Source of the DNA: Trichomonas vaginalis G3
Lineage: Eukaryota; Parabasalia; Trichomonadida; Trichomonadidae
DNA: 64,000 nucleotides
Reading direction: 5' to 3'
Assembly: GCF_026262505.1 (NCBI RefSeq)
Contig: NC_067207.1
Location: 19,746,082 to 19,810,081, forward strand
Position numbers and translations under genes: made by a program. The notes beneath the pieces are model-generated. The model saw only the letters and a list, made by a program, of their open reading frames with translations, did no database searches and was not told the origin of the DNA. Below, piece after piece: positions 9,442 to 19,227 of this stretch. The first letter of the stretch is position 1; each line of letters starts with the position of its first letter.

Positions 9442-10407
9442 TCACAAGCGTTTTACATGAATTGTACGATGTATATTTGAAATCCTAAACAGTTTTGTAG
9501 CTTCTATTTCTTCGCTGAGGATATCGAATGTTTTAACGATACCGAAAGTTTCTTTATACTTCTTCTTGACGTCAGATAATAGGAAATCTTCTGCTGTTGG
9601 ATAGTTTTTGTTCAGAAATGCTAACATGTCCATTTTATTTTCTGCTGGCTTTTCTGCTTCTTTCTTTAAGTCTGCATAGTCGTTTCGCATTCTTTCTATC
9701 TCTTTGACGGAGTAGTTATATTTCCTCATTGCCGCTTTACATTTAGAACATTGCGGATTCATTTTTGCGTTATATTCTGAAACCTTACCTGCTAAAACAA
9801 CTAAGGCGTCAATGGTTTTCTTTAACTCAAAAGTTGCTGGTTTTATCTGTTCAGTCCATATCTTACCTCTTCTATCTTTATCTCTTATCTGCCATACACA
9901 TTCAGCAACTAACGAAACAAAGTTATCGTAGGTCTTAAACTCCCCGGATTTATATATGTCAGAAACATTCTTATATACCATGTCGCAATCTTTGTCCATA
10001 ACCTTATGGTTGCAATGATATCCTAGAAACTCATAGTTTACCTTTCGAATGAACTTCTTTATTTCTACTGAGTCAGTTGGTTTCACTTCTATTTCATCGA
10101 ATTCAGGAATAGTTAGTTTTTGATGCTGAATTTCAGGTAGTTTAGGTAAATGGTCAATAATGTCCTGCATTTCATAAAGATACTGTTCATTTGTTTCATC
10201 TTTCGCACTACAGTTTAAATTAGATGTTAAAAGTTCTTGCTTTATCTTCTGGATTTCTGTTTCGAAAGTATATGAAGAAGGAATGAAGCTTTTCATCTCT
10301 ACTAACATAGATGTTGGATTCATGACTAACGAGTTTGGTGCTGTTGTTGTGGACAGAGTCCCGCCGTTCGCGGCTTGAATTGTTGTTGTGCCGATTGTTG
10401 AAATCAT
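9442..10407 (-). CDS. Maverick 1 unknown protein, 321 aa
   Basis: Whole-looking open frame. The N-terminus is Thr/Ser/Asn-rich, the centre is helical, and there is a CSKCK pair around residue 222. The C-terminal 60 residues (FLLSDVKKKYKETFGIVKTFDILSEEIEATKLFRISNIHRTIHV) look like a winged-helix type DNA-binding end as found in viral regulators, but I cannot assign a family. Its start follows the same leader module that precedes the genes at 7635 and 8678, so it is probably expressed with those DNA-binding proteins. Confidence 0.6.
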   Translation of the reverse strand: MISTIGTTTIQAANGGTLSTTTAPNSLVMNPTSMLVEMKSFIPSSYTFETEIQKIKQELLTSNLNCSAKDETNEQYLYEMQDIIDHLPKLPEIQHQKLTIPEFDEIEVKPTDSVEIKKFIRKVNYEFLGYHCNHKVMDKDCDMVYKNVSDIYKSGEFKTYDNFVSLVAECVWQIRDKDRRGKIWTEQIKPATFELKKTIDALVVLAGKVSEYNAKMNPQCSKCKAAMRKYNYSVKEIERMRNDYADLKKEAEKPAENKMDMLAFLNKNYPTAEDFLLSDVKKKYKETFGIVKTFDILSEEIEATKLFRISNIHRTIHVKRL

Positions 10408-10804
10408 ATCTTTACATACAAAATAAAAAAATAAATAAAAATAAAAACTAACTTTATTTTTCTATCTTAAGGAAATGTCAAAAATTCAAGACCCTTTGGG
10501 TCTCGCCGCTTAGCGGCTGAGGGTGAGAAATTAGGTGAGAAAACAGGTGACATCTCACCTCTTCACCTAAATTTATTTTTGGTCATTTACACTCATTTAC
10601 GAAGAAGTTATGACAAAGCATTTACGAAGAAGTTATGACAAAGTCACGAGGGTGAAAAAAGAGACCCAAAGGGTGAGAAATTAGGTGAGAAAACAGGTGA
10701 CATCTCACCCCTTCACCTAAATTTATTTTTGGTGTAAATTTATGAAAACATTAATAATACATGACTGTTCTCATTCATGTCTGATTTACATCCAACGAAA
10801 AAGT
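10408..10804. repeat. Maverick 1 spacer with palindromic modules and two array-like units
   Basis: Holds the leader of the 10407 gene, then the reverse-complement copy of the 8505-8600 module (GACCCtttGGGTC at 10490-10502 and GCCGCttaGCGGC at 10505-10517), then two tandem units containing ATTTACGAAGAAGTTATGAC at about 10595-10640, then a second GGTGA-type palindrome to about 10735. The two units are the reverse complement of the repeat that is amplified at 26230-28375. No gene seen. Confidence 0.7.
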
Positions 10805-11889
10805 TTAGAAGAATTTTCTTATTCTTTCTGGCATGTTTTTATCTTTCCAGTACTCCCGCTCTAATGGTCCCAGATGAGTTGGTTTAGATTCTCTCAAGTT
10901 CTTAGATGGTATAACATCTTCAACGCCTCCTTCATATCTTACTTTATAAGTGTCATCGTTTGTGTTATAGTCAAGTATTTCAATAACCACTCCTCGCTTT
11001 GCTTCGTCAATGGTTTCAGCAAGTTTGCCATTACTACTTTCGACTAATTTATGTCGAGGGTAAAATGCTATGGAGTCGTCAGCAGCTTTTATAAGATATC
11101 CATTACCTTGCGTAGAGTCTACGATATAATAATTTCGACTTAACCTTAAACGTTTCTTTGTCAACGGTTTGTCGTCAAGAACTACACGAACTTTTGTACC
11201 AGGAATGAGAGTAAATTGTGTTGAATTTCTGATATTTTGTGTTTGACTTCGTTTCTTTTGTATATACTTTTCTTCTTGTTGTTGTGTCATTGAATTTGGT
11301 GTATGTCCTGTTGTAGAATGTGTTGAGGAATTATATACTTCGAGAAAATGTTTCATTGTTTCTTCGGTAAAGTCTCGCTCTTGATTTAAATCTCTGAGCG
11401 TTCTTATGAAGCGATTAATGATACGAGTATGTTATGGTTATGGTCTTCAGTAGTGTAGTGAGTTATGTTATGCTTAATGAGAAATTCTGTGATTTCATTG
11501 CTGAGGTATGCACCGTCTTGGTCTGATGTTAAAATACTTGGGCTATGTTCTGCTACAAACTTTTGTAAAACTCTTAACACTTCATGAGTTCCTTTATTTC
11601 TCATTATATACGCATATGCTTTACGAGTGTTAACATTTATGAAGATGAGGAATGGTTTATGTCCTCCTTTTCTGCTTTGAATGAGAGTGTCAAATTGGTA
11701 TGCGTCAGGAGTGTTGGAGTAAATTGGTAAAAAGTAGTCGTAAGGATTTATTTTTGTTTGATGTACAACATTTTTGTCAAAGAACCTTTTCACTTCAGCT
11801 CTGTTAGTAAATCCCGAACTCTTTGCAGCTTCATTGAATTTCTTAAAAGACCTCCATGGATGTTGTTCGAATACTTCTTTCAAGCTCAT
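10805..11889 (-). pseudogene. Maverick 1 integrase, broken
   Basis: Retroviral-type (rve) integrase of Polintons, which inserts the element into the host genome. Starts MSLKEVFEQHPWRSFKKFNE at 11889. The catalytic core shows AYQFDTLIQSRKGGHKPFLI and SILTSDQDGAYLSNEITEFL, the two aspartate-bearing blocks of the DDE core. The C-terminal part has STHSTTGHTPNSM and an SH3/chromo-like end (IEILDYNTNDDTYKVRYEGG). About one break. Between the fibre gene and the 10408 spacer, on the same strand as the fibre. Confidence 0.88.
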
Positions 11890-11929
11890 TTATGTAAAGT
11901 TAAAGATTTTATTCTAGGCTCAAGCGCGT

Positions 11930-14900
11930 TCATTGAACTCTATTCCATGCAAATACAGTCATAAATGGTGGCATATAATCTGCACCCGAGCCTGTTGGAT
12001 TTGTTGTGAAAGTATGTGAATGATTTCCTCCTGGTTCAGTTGGTCGAAAAGTCTTTTTTGCTGCATTGTTATAAGATGGAGATAAAACGTCATTGCCAGC
12101 TTCATATTCTGAGTTGTATAATGGATGGTCTCTTAATGAGTGACTATGGTCGCCAGAAAAGTTTGTCGTTCCTGTATGAGTGTGCGGTGGAAGGTTTGCT
12201 TCAGTAATTTTCTTCGAACCTCCTGTTTGCTTTGAATATCTAGCACAGTATAAGAATTTATCTACAATCTGTTCCCACGTACCGAAACCCAGAACTGTTG
12301 CTGGATTTGTTGAGTTCATTGACGTATAAATAGAACCTATAGGATATAATGTTTGAAGTATTTCTGTCTTTAATGTTTGAAGCTCTGTTTTGTCGGCTTT
12401 CTTATCTAACATTGCTGGTAGTTCATATGCTTCAAAGTTTCTGGCATGATCTTCGGTATTCCTGCAACTCTTATCTAAATTGTTAAGAGTATCTTTTACG
12501 CTTGTACTTGGATTTTCTAATGGTGCACTTGAACCAAGGTCAAAGTTCAATATTATGTCGTCTGCTCTAACAGTAGTGAAGGATTTATGTGTATGGTTCT
12601 TGTCGGCTTTCTTGTCATATAAATCTTGAGCAGTGAATTTAATATTATGTTCATCCTTCATGACATAAACATCTTTACATCTAATGTTTCTCATCGTCGT
12701 TATGTCGTCATCCGATGTTAAACCTTGTGGAAAGTTAGGAGGTTTACAATATAATGCAGCCGCGTGCGGCGGGGCTCCGCCCTCCCCACCAGTTTCTTCA
12801 ACCGTTCCTTCAATACTTTCTATAGCAACAGTTGTGAAGGATTTATGTGTATGGTTCTTATCTGCTTTCTTATCTAACATTGCTGGTAGTTCATATGCTT
12901 CAAAGTTTCTGGCATGATCTTCGGTATTCCTGCAACTCTTATCTAAATTGTTAAGAGTATCTTTTACGCTTGTACTTGGATTTTCTAATGGTGCACTTGA
13001 ACCAAGGTCAAAGTTCAATATTATGTCGTCTGCTCTAACAGTAGTGAAGGATTTATGTGTATGGTTCTTGTCGGCTTTACTGTCTAATGTAGCTTGAAGT
13101 TCATTTATATCGGAGATGTTGTGTTTATGAGATTTCAAAACTTTGTTCGTTGCTTCGAGTTCAACTTTGTCAGCTTTACTTTTAATAGCATCTTCAAACG
13201 TTATTTTTGACTTAACTCTCAAAGTAAATCTTGGTTCAACTAATACACCGTTAACAGAAAGTAGAGGCATAAATTTCATCGTTATAACAAATGCTTCTGG
13301 TGCTTTAGCTACATCATACTGTACAGTACAGCTTATGTCATAACCTTTAGCACGAATGTATTTATATCTTCTTTCATTAACATTTTTTGTCTTCACTTCA
13401 TCACTTCGTGTTAAATATCCATGGTAGTCCGTTATAATCTGTTCGTCTGAAGTTATATAATGAATGGTTTTATCTGCTTTTTCGGCTAATTTCTCATTAA
13501 CATCATTCACTTCTAATTCAACTCTTCCGCCAGAACTCTTATTATCATTAATCTTTTTCATTAATTCGGTAATTACGTCATAAAGACTATATTCTGTTTT
13601 CGGTTTTGTAAATAATGAGTCAAAATTTCTTTTCATCATTACATCGCTGACATTAATGATATCACCAATTCCTTTTTCATTTATTCTCTTCATTAATTCT
13701 GCAATAATGACGAATATATAATCTGTTAATTTATTCTCTTCATCGAGGGTTATAGAATGTTTTGAAATTGAATCATTAACTCCTCTAAATAAATCAATAA
13801 CTTCAGGATACACGTTTTTAATGTCTTGAATAACCCGACCAGTATCCTCGCCACTATGTGGCTCTGAGCCCGTTGGGCTCTGTTGTTCATGTTCTTCGTT
13901 CCCGTCGTTACGTGGTTTTATATCTCTAACCATCATCAACGCAGCCATAACCGGAGGGTTTGTTGCTACCTGTTCGAAAATCCGTCCGTTATGTATGGTA
14001 TATCTAAATAATTTCTTTGTGTTTGTTAAAACATTTGAAACAAGTCTTTTAAAACCATCTACAAAATTTCCTGTTTCACCTAATGTTCTTGCAGCATTTA
14101 CAAGCTCACCCATTCCCGCTTTTGACCCCAAAAACGTCCATATTGCATTTATTTCACTCTGTATAGTTGTCCATTCAGCGAAACTAACACCCGCATTCGC
14201 TAAGCTGAAAATGAAATTCAGTGGATCGAACTTAATTCCACCTTCTTTTTCAATTTCAACGAACTCACTAACATGAGATTTTAAATATTCTTTCGTTAAA
14301 ATTGTTTTCCCCGATGTTATGTCATTAACGAAACTATCACCGTCAAAAGTTAACGAATTCAATTTCGTCGTTGATGCTTTTATTTCATACACCGCTTTAT
14401 CGATATTTTGGCTCACCTTCTTTAGAAGCATATGAAACATTAATGAATGAATTATATGTATTCGTGAATGAGTTAAAATCAATGATTTTCATTAATGACG
14501 CCTTTAATGATTCATTAACTGTTGAATCCCTTAAAACAATTAATGAACTGTCCTTTATGAAAGGTACACTGCAAACCGTCGAGTTTGGATCAAATGCTGT
14601 AGTTGGTGCAGGAATATTAATGATATAAGTCATTAAATCATTAAGTGACGTAAATAATGTTGTCGTTTTTGATTTAATTTCTTTAGCATCTGTTATATAT
14701 GGTAATTTTATTTCTGTAGTTTCTGAATTAAAGATATTCGCTAAAATGTTTTGTAAACTGTTTTGAACAGCTGTGTAAACCGTTGAATCCGGAACTCTTA
14801 CGATTTCACCATCCTTAATAAAAGGCATTGTACATGACGTAGTGCTTGGGTCAAATCTTTCGGGATTATAATTCAACATATATTCTAACGCTTCATGAAC

Positions 14901-15131
14901 AGACTTATATACTGTTGTGTCGTTCTTCATGACAACTTCACCATTTACAATGAATGGCATTGTACATGGAGTTAAAATAGGGTCAAACTTTTCATAGTCC
15001 TTCCATGTTATGTATTTCTCGGTATTTCCATCAGAAATAACAATATATTTGTCAGTAAGTGTGAGAGAGTATTGACCAAAATATAAACGTTTAGCTCTGT
15101 CAGCTTCATACGCATATGCAGCAATACTCAT
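11930..15131 (-). pseudogene. Maverick 1 fibre protein with phage-type collar domain
   Basis: Long fibre-like gene with about one break. The N-terminal part (from 15131) has repeats of the form CTMPFIKDGEIVRVPDSTVY, the middle is helical, and the C-terminal third has repeated KKADKNHTHKSFTTV blocks as in trimeric tail fibres. The end has YPIGSIYTSMNSTNPATVLG, WEQIVDKFLYC, LPPHTHTGTT and MPPFMTVFAWNRVQ, the signature of phage tail-collar or gp10-type receptor-binding tips. It would bind the host surface. A 216-bp stretch is exactly duplicated inside the gene (12395-12610 and 12864-13079). GC-rich mini-hairpins lie at 12759-12782 and 13866-13880. Confidence 0.85.
12395..13079. repeat. 216-bp direct repeat within the fibre gene
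   Basis: The segments 12395-12610 and 12864-13079 are identical as read, 469 bp apart. Both code for the same stretch of the fibre repeat (from RADDIILNFDLGSS through ELPAMLDKK). Identity points to recent duplication or conversion. Confidence 0.85.
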
Positions 15132-15148
15132 ATTTTAATGAGAATAAA

Positions 15149-15924
15149 ATGTTGTTCTATTTGCAAAGTACAGACCCAAACGAATACGGGACAGTAAAGC
15201 TACAAACAAACTTAGGTCTTCAGAATGAGCACTTGCTTTCAGAGTTGTTGACTTCAATACTATCGCTTCATTCGTTATAACAGATGAAACAGATTTCATG
15301 GAGCTTGAAATAGATGGAAAGAAGCACGAAATAAGATTTCACAATAATGTAGAATATAAGATGGAAACATTAGCTGGAGTGTTAAATGCGCTCATAAATA
15401 CTACAATAAACAAGGAGAACGAAGAAAACTTAATGAATGTTAAACTTATTGCAGGAGTTTTGAAGTTCAGTTATGCGAAGGAGTTTAAGATAACACGAAT
15501 GAGTCATAGAGTTCAATTGCTTCTGGGAGCATACCATATGACATGTCCTTTGAAAAGTGTTGACAAAACGATTGAGATGAAATCTGTTCCATACGTATGT
15601 TATGGTAATTGTTTATACGTTGAGTCAAAAATAGCTAATGTCACAGGTATTTCAGGAGTTAATAGTAAAGGTTCAGTAGAATATAAATCCTTCTGTTATG
15701 CAGTCAATTCAATGTTCATTCCAAACGTTCCTGTCATAGCAACTCATTTAGGTAAATGGGTTCGCATTAGTCCTCATAATTTGAAAGACATGCAATTCAG
15801 ACTTGTTGACTTTCAAGGAGAGCCTGTAGAACTGAAGGCACCAGTGCGAATGACTGTTGAAGTTGACTTTTTAGAAAATATTAAATGCAACAGCTTACAA
15901 GAGAACTCAGAGCTAAAAATATAA
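15149..15924 (+). pseudogene. Maverick 1 virion protein candidate (penton-like), about one break
   Basis: Begins MLFYLQSTDPNEYGTVKLQT at 15149, divergent from the fibre gene, and ends with MQFRLVDFQGEPVELKAPVR followed by a short beta strand. A closing strand pattern of F.L.D..G.P..L.AP..... is typical of penton-like and other jelly-roll capsid proteins of this group, and also occurs in the 31727 gene of the other lineage (LTLVDANFVPVKLLCPMYL). Assignment as penton-like is inference. The largest open stretch is 15298-15924 (208 codons). It overlaps the next gene by about 40 bp. Confidence 0.45.
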
Positions 15925-16154
15925 AGTATGAATGTTATGTATTAGGTCATGAACTTTGGTTATTGCTGTTTGATGAAACAAATGAGTTAGTTATGTCAGT
16001 CAAGAGAACAGAAAAAGGCGTCAAAGGCGCCGAGCGCAAAGCGCTATATTGTGTTAGTGAAAACTGCACCAAGTCAATAAGATTAGGTTTGCATTATGAA
16101 GATGAGTTCGATACTGTTGAAGAAGTTTTGGATAGATATTACAAATTGCTTTAA
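15885..16154 (+). CDS. Maverick 1 unknown small protein, 89 aa
   Basis: Whole-looking frame overlapping the end of the penton-like gene. MQQLTRELRAKNIKYECYVL then a hydrophobic strand (HELWLLLFDETNELVMSV), a basic loop and an acidic C-terminal helix. The basic loop GVKGAERKALYC is encoded by GGCGCC and the mini-hairpin AGCGCaaaGCGCT at 16033-16045, suggesting that these residues come from a hairpin insertion. Function unknown. Confidence 0.55.
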   Translation: MQQLTRELRAKNIKYECYVLGHELWLLLFDETNELVMSVKRTEKGVKGAERKALYCVSENCTKSIRLGLHYEDEFDTVEEVLDRYYKLL

Positions 16155-16761
16155 TTTACTAAAACATATTTCAAACAAAGTTTATATTCTGTTGAAAGTT
16201 TTGTATACTCGTTCGAATATTTATACTTAAACTCAACTCCTGTAGTTCCTGTTTCAATGATGCGGATGTTACCTATTTTCATGAATGGTGGCGTTTGACC
16301 ACAGCATTCGATTTCAGGGTCGAGATAGTCAATGACACATTGTTTCCCTGTTATTCGTGATATAACATTTTCAAGGTCCTCCTTTGTTAGAATTATTTGG
16401 TTCTTGCTTATAAGATTTGTCAAAAGCTTCTTATCGTCTTTGAGTAAAATTGTTTGGTATAACTGAAGAAGGTAATGGTCTACGTTATCTGAAGGATTTG
16501 TTTGAACATTTGTGTAAGGGTTGTCGTTGGCTTCTCTTGAAAGAATTTGGTCCAGTGGTGGATACTCTAACTTAACATCTGATGTAGCGTTAGCGTTTGA
16601 AGCTGTTTTAAATTCACGGATTTCAGTTCTGGTTCTTTTTCTTTCAAACACTCTGAACTATAGTTCTTTATGACAATATTGTTTGTCGTTCGTGAGTCAA
16701 CATTTGATGTTGGTTCAATTGGAACATTAACGGCACCAGCTAAGATGGATTTGCTTCTCAT
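16151..16761 (-). pseudogene. Maverick 1 unknown gene, about one break
   Basis: Minus-strand gene opposite its neighbours, starting MRSKSILAGAVNVPIEPTSN. The C-terminal part has CCGQTPPFMKIGNIRIIETG and a strand-rich end. The motif C..TPPFMK recalls CTMPFIKDG repeats of the fibre N-terminus, so it may be a fibre-associated protein; this is a weak inference. It converges with the 15885 gene, with a four-base overlap. Confidence 0.45.
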
Positions 16762-16788
16762 TTCATATAGAATAAAAACCTTTTATAT

Positions 16789-17104
16789 GTATGAAATGAA
16801 CAATATACTCGACAAGGGTTTGAATGTAAAGCTAACGAATGAAAATATTGTTGAATTCACTGAGACAGGTGCTGTGTATAAAGATGTAGAACTACTGAAC
16901 AAAAGAGCTAAGGGAAGAAGCAGGAACATGAACAAAGGGTGGAAGCCTATAAAAATTTATGTCAATGATGGCTCAGGAGGTTCAAACATAAAGTATGCAG
17001 AAAGTTATAGAGTTTATGCTCTCAAAGGTGAAAAGCCTTCATTTAAGAACAGCTATTCTAACGCATATCCTCAAAAGCTAACGGATGGGAAGTGGATGAT
17101 ATGA
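16789..17104 (+). CDS. Maverick 1 unknown small protein, about 105 aa
   Basis: Start chosen at MYEMNNILDKGLNV (16789) or the nearby ATG at 16798, since the longer frame from 16670 runs through the divergent neighbour. Basic protein with a KRAKGRSRNMNKGWKPIKIY stretch and a Gly/Ser loop (VNDGSGGSNIKY). No family recognised. Located between the fibre cluster and the ATPase. Confidence 0.5.
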
Positions 17105-17183
17105 ATGACAGCAAAAATATTAACAGAAATGGCGACAGAGATGCATGGAATTTGTTTACCATCAGTCAATTGAAGGTTAAACT

Positions 17184-18068
17184 TTAAAACAATGTTGGTC
17201 GTTCCCATGGAATATTTTTGACTTTAATGGTATTAGTCATGATATGAATCTCAAGGTATGAACGAGGAGAGATGAGAGACTTATATGCTTCCCAAATTTC
17301 TTCAAAAGGTAATGTTATACCTGACTGTTTCCAAATGAGTTCAATATCATAACGTGAGAAACCTTGAAAGATAACGAAGTCAGTTATGAGACGTTTTATG
17401 TTTAAAGCTAAAAACCTCCATGTTTGCATAAGTATTGCTACAGTTAAGTGGTAATGTCTGACTTTAGTAATGATGTTAGCTAATGGTGAGTCAGGCTTTG
17501 ACACTAAACCTTTTCCGGCGAAGTCGTCGCAAACGAGCAGAGTATTTGAAGGATATTTTTGAAGGGGTATTTTGAAAGTTTTGATAGAATGTAGTTTGTA
17601 AGTCGTTTCATATCGTAAACTCCTGAGTATTGACGTAAGTGGTGTTTGTCAATAATTCTTTCCATCTCTTCTGAAGTCTTTTGCATTCCTGACTGTATAA
17701 ATTCAACGATGGCATAATATTTTCTCTTACGTCGAATGTAACGTTGAAGAAATTCAATGAGTTCACTATCTGGAACTTTAACGACAGAGGCTTGAACTTT
17801 TGACATAAATGTTTTCGCTGTTGAGTCCATAGAGTCTGAAGTTGCTGATATAATGATTTGGTCATAATATGAATCTTTCCTAAACGCTCTGTTATGAGTA
17901 TATGACGAATGAGGTTAAATGTCTTACCTGAACCCATCTTTCCACAATAGAAATAACACCATTTGAACAGAACTCATAGTCCTTACTGAAAGGAAGAATG
18001 AGAGAAGAGTTAAGTTTGTCTGTAGTTTCATTCATGTCTTCATCTACGTCATGTATTAAATGCTTCAT
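17184..18068 (-). pseudogene. Maverick 1 A32-like genome-packaging ATPase, broken
   Basis: FtsK/HerA-superfamily packaging ATPase of Polintons and adenovirus-like viruses, which would pump DNA into capsids. Walker A is GKMGSGKT, Walker B is in LLVCDDFAG, and a downstream block VAILMQTWRFLALNIKRLI fits the sensor region. Starts MKHLIHDVDEDMNETTD at 18068, 16 bp from the divergent gene at 18085. Two to three breaks. Length of about 290 codons suits the family. Confidence 0.85.
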
Positions 18069-18084
18069 TTTATCTCCATTAAAA

Positions 18085-18966
18085 ATGCAAGTCAGAAATA
18101 TTCAGAACATAGCACCGAGTCTAACTGACAAGAGTATAAAGATATACTATGAACACGTTATGATGAAACCAACCAAAATTCAAGAAAGTCAGTATACTTA
18201 TGAATATCCAAGACACTGGGTAGAGTATGTAGGAGGTGAGAAAGCTATTGAAATCAGACAGGTTCGAAGTATTCCAGCAGGAAGAACAATATTATTGAAG
18301 AACTTTAATGTTTTGAGGTATAATGATGAAACAAAGAAGCAAGATAGTTTTCCCATTGCTGTGTATGTGAACCTAGACACAGGAGATGACATGAAAGTTT
18401 TTAACACAAAGCTTCAAACGGTAGTGAGAGAACAACTGACTGCGGAAGGACATCCATTACCTTCAGAAGTTACCATAGCATATAATTTTGAAACAAACTC
18501 AATAGATTTTAAAGTCATCTCTGCAAAGAAGTCAGGTTTTACATTTAATGAAGCAGATGTATATTCGAATGAAAACTTCAAAGCTATTGCATGGTTAGAT
18601 AATGACGATTGCTTTAAGAAAATATTTAAATTCAGTGACTCAACGATGTCAATAGATGACCTTCGTGGAATGTTACCATCGACGTTTACAGTAGAAGGTT
18701 CAGCAGGATTGCTTACAAGATTGTCAATTGGTGGTATTTGGTCTCGTGAGAACATTGTTATAAAATCCAGTATAAGTGAATTTGCTGAAGAATCTATATT
18801 ATGTCTTTCAAACTACATGTATTCGCCACCGAAGCATTATAGTATAACAAACTTTGTCAGTAAGTTTAACATAAGACTTGTCGAACCTTCTTCAATGAAA
18901 GATGTTGTGCTACCTAAAGATGGAAAGGATGGACTCATTATTGAGATGATTTTAATAGCATATTAA
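18085..18966 (+). CDS. Maverick 1 virion protein candidate, 293 aa
   Basis: The ATG at 18085 (MQVRNIQNIAPSLTDKSIKI) is used; the longer frame from 17998 overlaps the divergent ATPase. Beta-rich protein ending FNIRLVEPSSMKDVVLPKDG and a final strand, again a jelly-roll-like closing pattern. It heads a tight run with 18967 and 19228, in which each ATG directly follows the preceding TAA. A penton or minor capsid role is inferred. The same gene in Maverick 2 was cut by Maverick 3: its last codons survive at 24729-24746. Confidence 0.6.
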   Translation: MQVRNIQNIAPSLTDKSIKIYYEHVMMKPTKIQESQYTYEYPRHWVEYVGGEKAIEIRQVRSIPAGRTILLKNFNVLRYNDETKKQDSFPIAVYVNLDTGDDMKVFNTKLQTVVREQLTAEGHPLPSEVTIAYNFETNSIDFKVISAKKSGFTFNEADVYSNENFKAIAWLDNDDCFKKIFKFSDSTMSIDDLRGMLPSTFTVEGSAGLLTRLSIGGIWSRENIVIKSSISEFAEESILCLSNYMYSPPKHYSITNFVSKFNIRLVEPSSMKDVVLPKDGKDGLIIEMILIAY

Positions 18967-19227
18967 ATGAGCTTGTTCTTGAAGGTCATTCATGATGAAA
19001 TAACTGTTGTAGAAGATGTTAGCAATTGTTCAGACATTTTGAAGCGAATAGATGAGATAAGAAAGAAGTTAGATAGACCGCAAACGGACTCTTTGAGTCC
19101 TGAAGGTCTTTCAGACCGAAGCGGCGAGGACGAAGTCCATGAGAATGTTTATGTTTCATTGACTTTCTCCAGTAAAGAGAACTTTTATGAGATAATATTG
19201 AAGAGAGATGATTTTAATATGGTGTAA
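18967..19227 (+). CDS. Maverick 1 small acidic protein with hairpin insert, 86 aa
   Basis: Zero spacing from the preceding stop. Starts MSLFLKVIHDEITVVEDVSN and ends in a short strand-rich domain (NVYVSLTFSSKENFYEIILK). The homologue in Maverick 2 at 24504-24728 is 12 residues shorter. The difference is an in-frame 36-nt insert at 19085-19120 made of two perfect hairpins, GGACTCtttGAGTCC and GGTCTttcAGACC. Beside it GGACgaaGTCC here corresponds to GGGCgaaGCCC there. Function unknown; probably virion-related by context. Confidence 0.65.
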   Translation: MSLFLKVIHDEITVVEDVSNCSDILKRIDEIRKKLDRPQTDSLSPEGLSDRSGEDEVHENVYVSLTFSSKENFYEIILKRDDFNMV

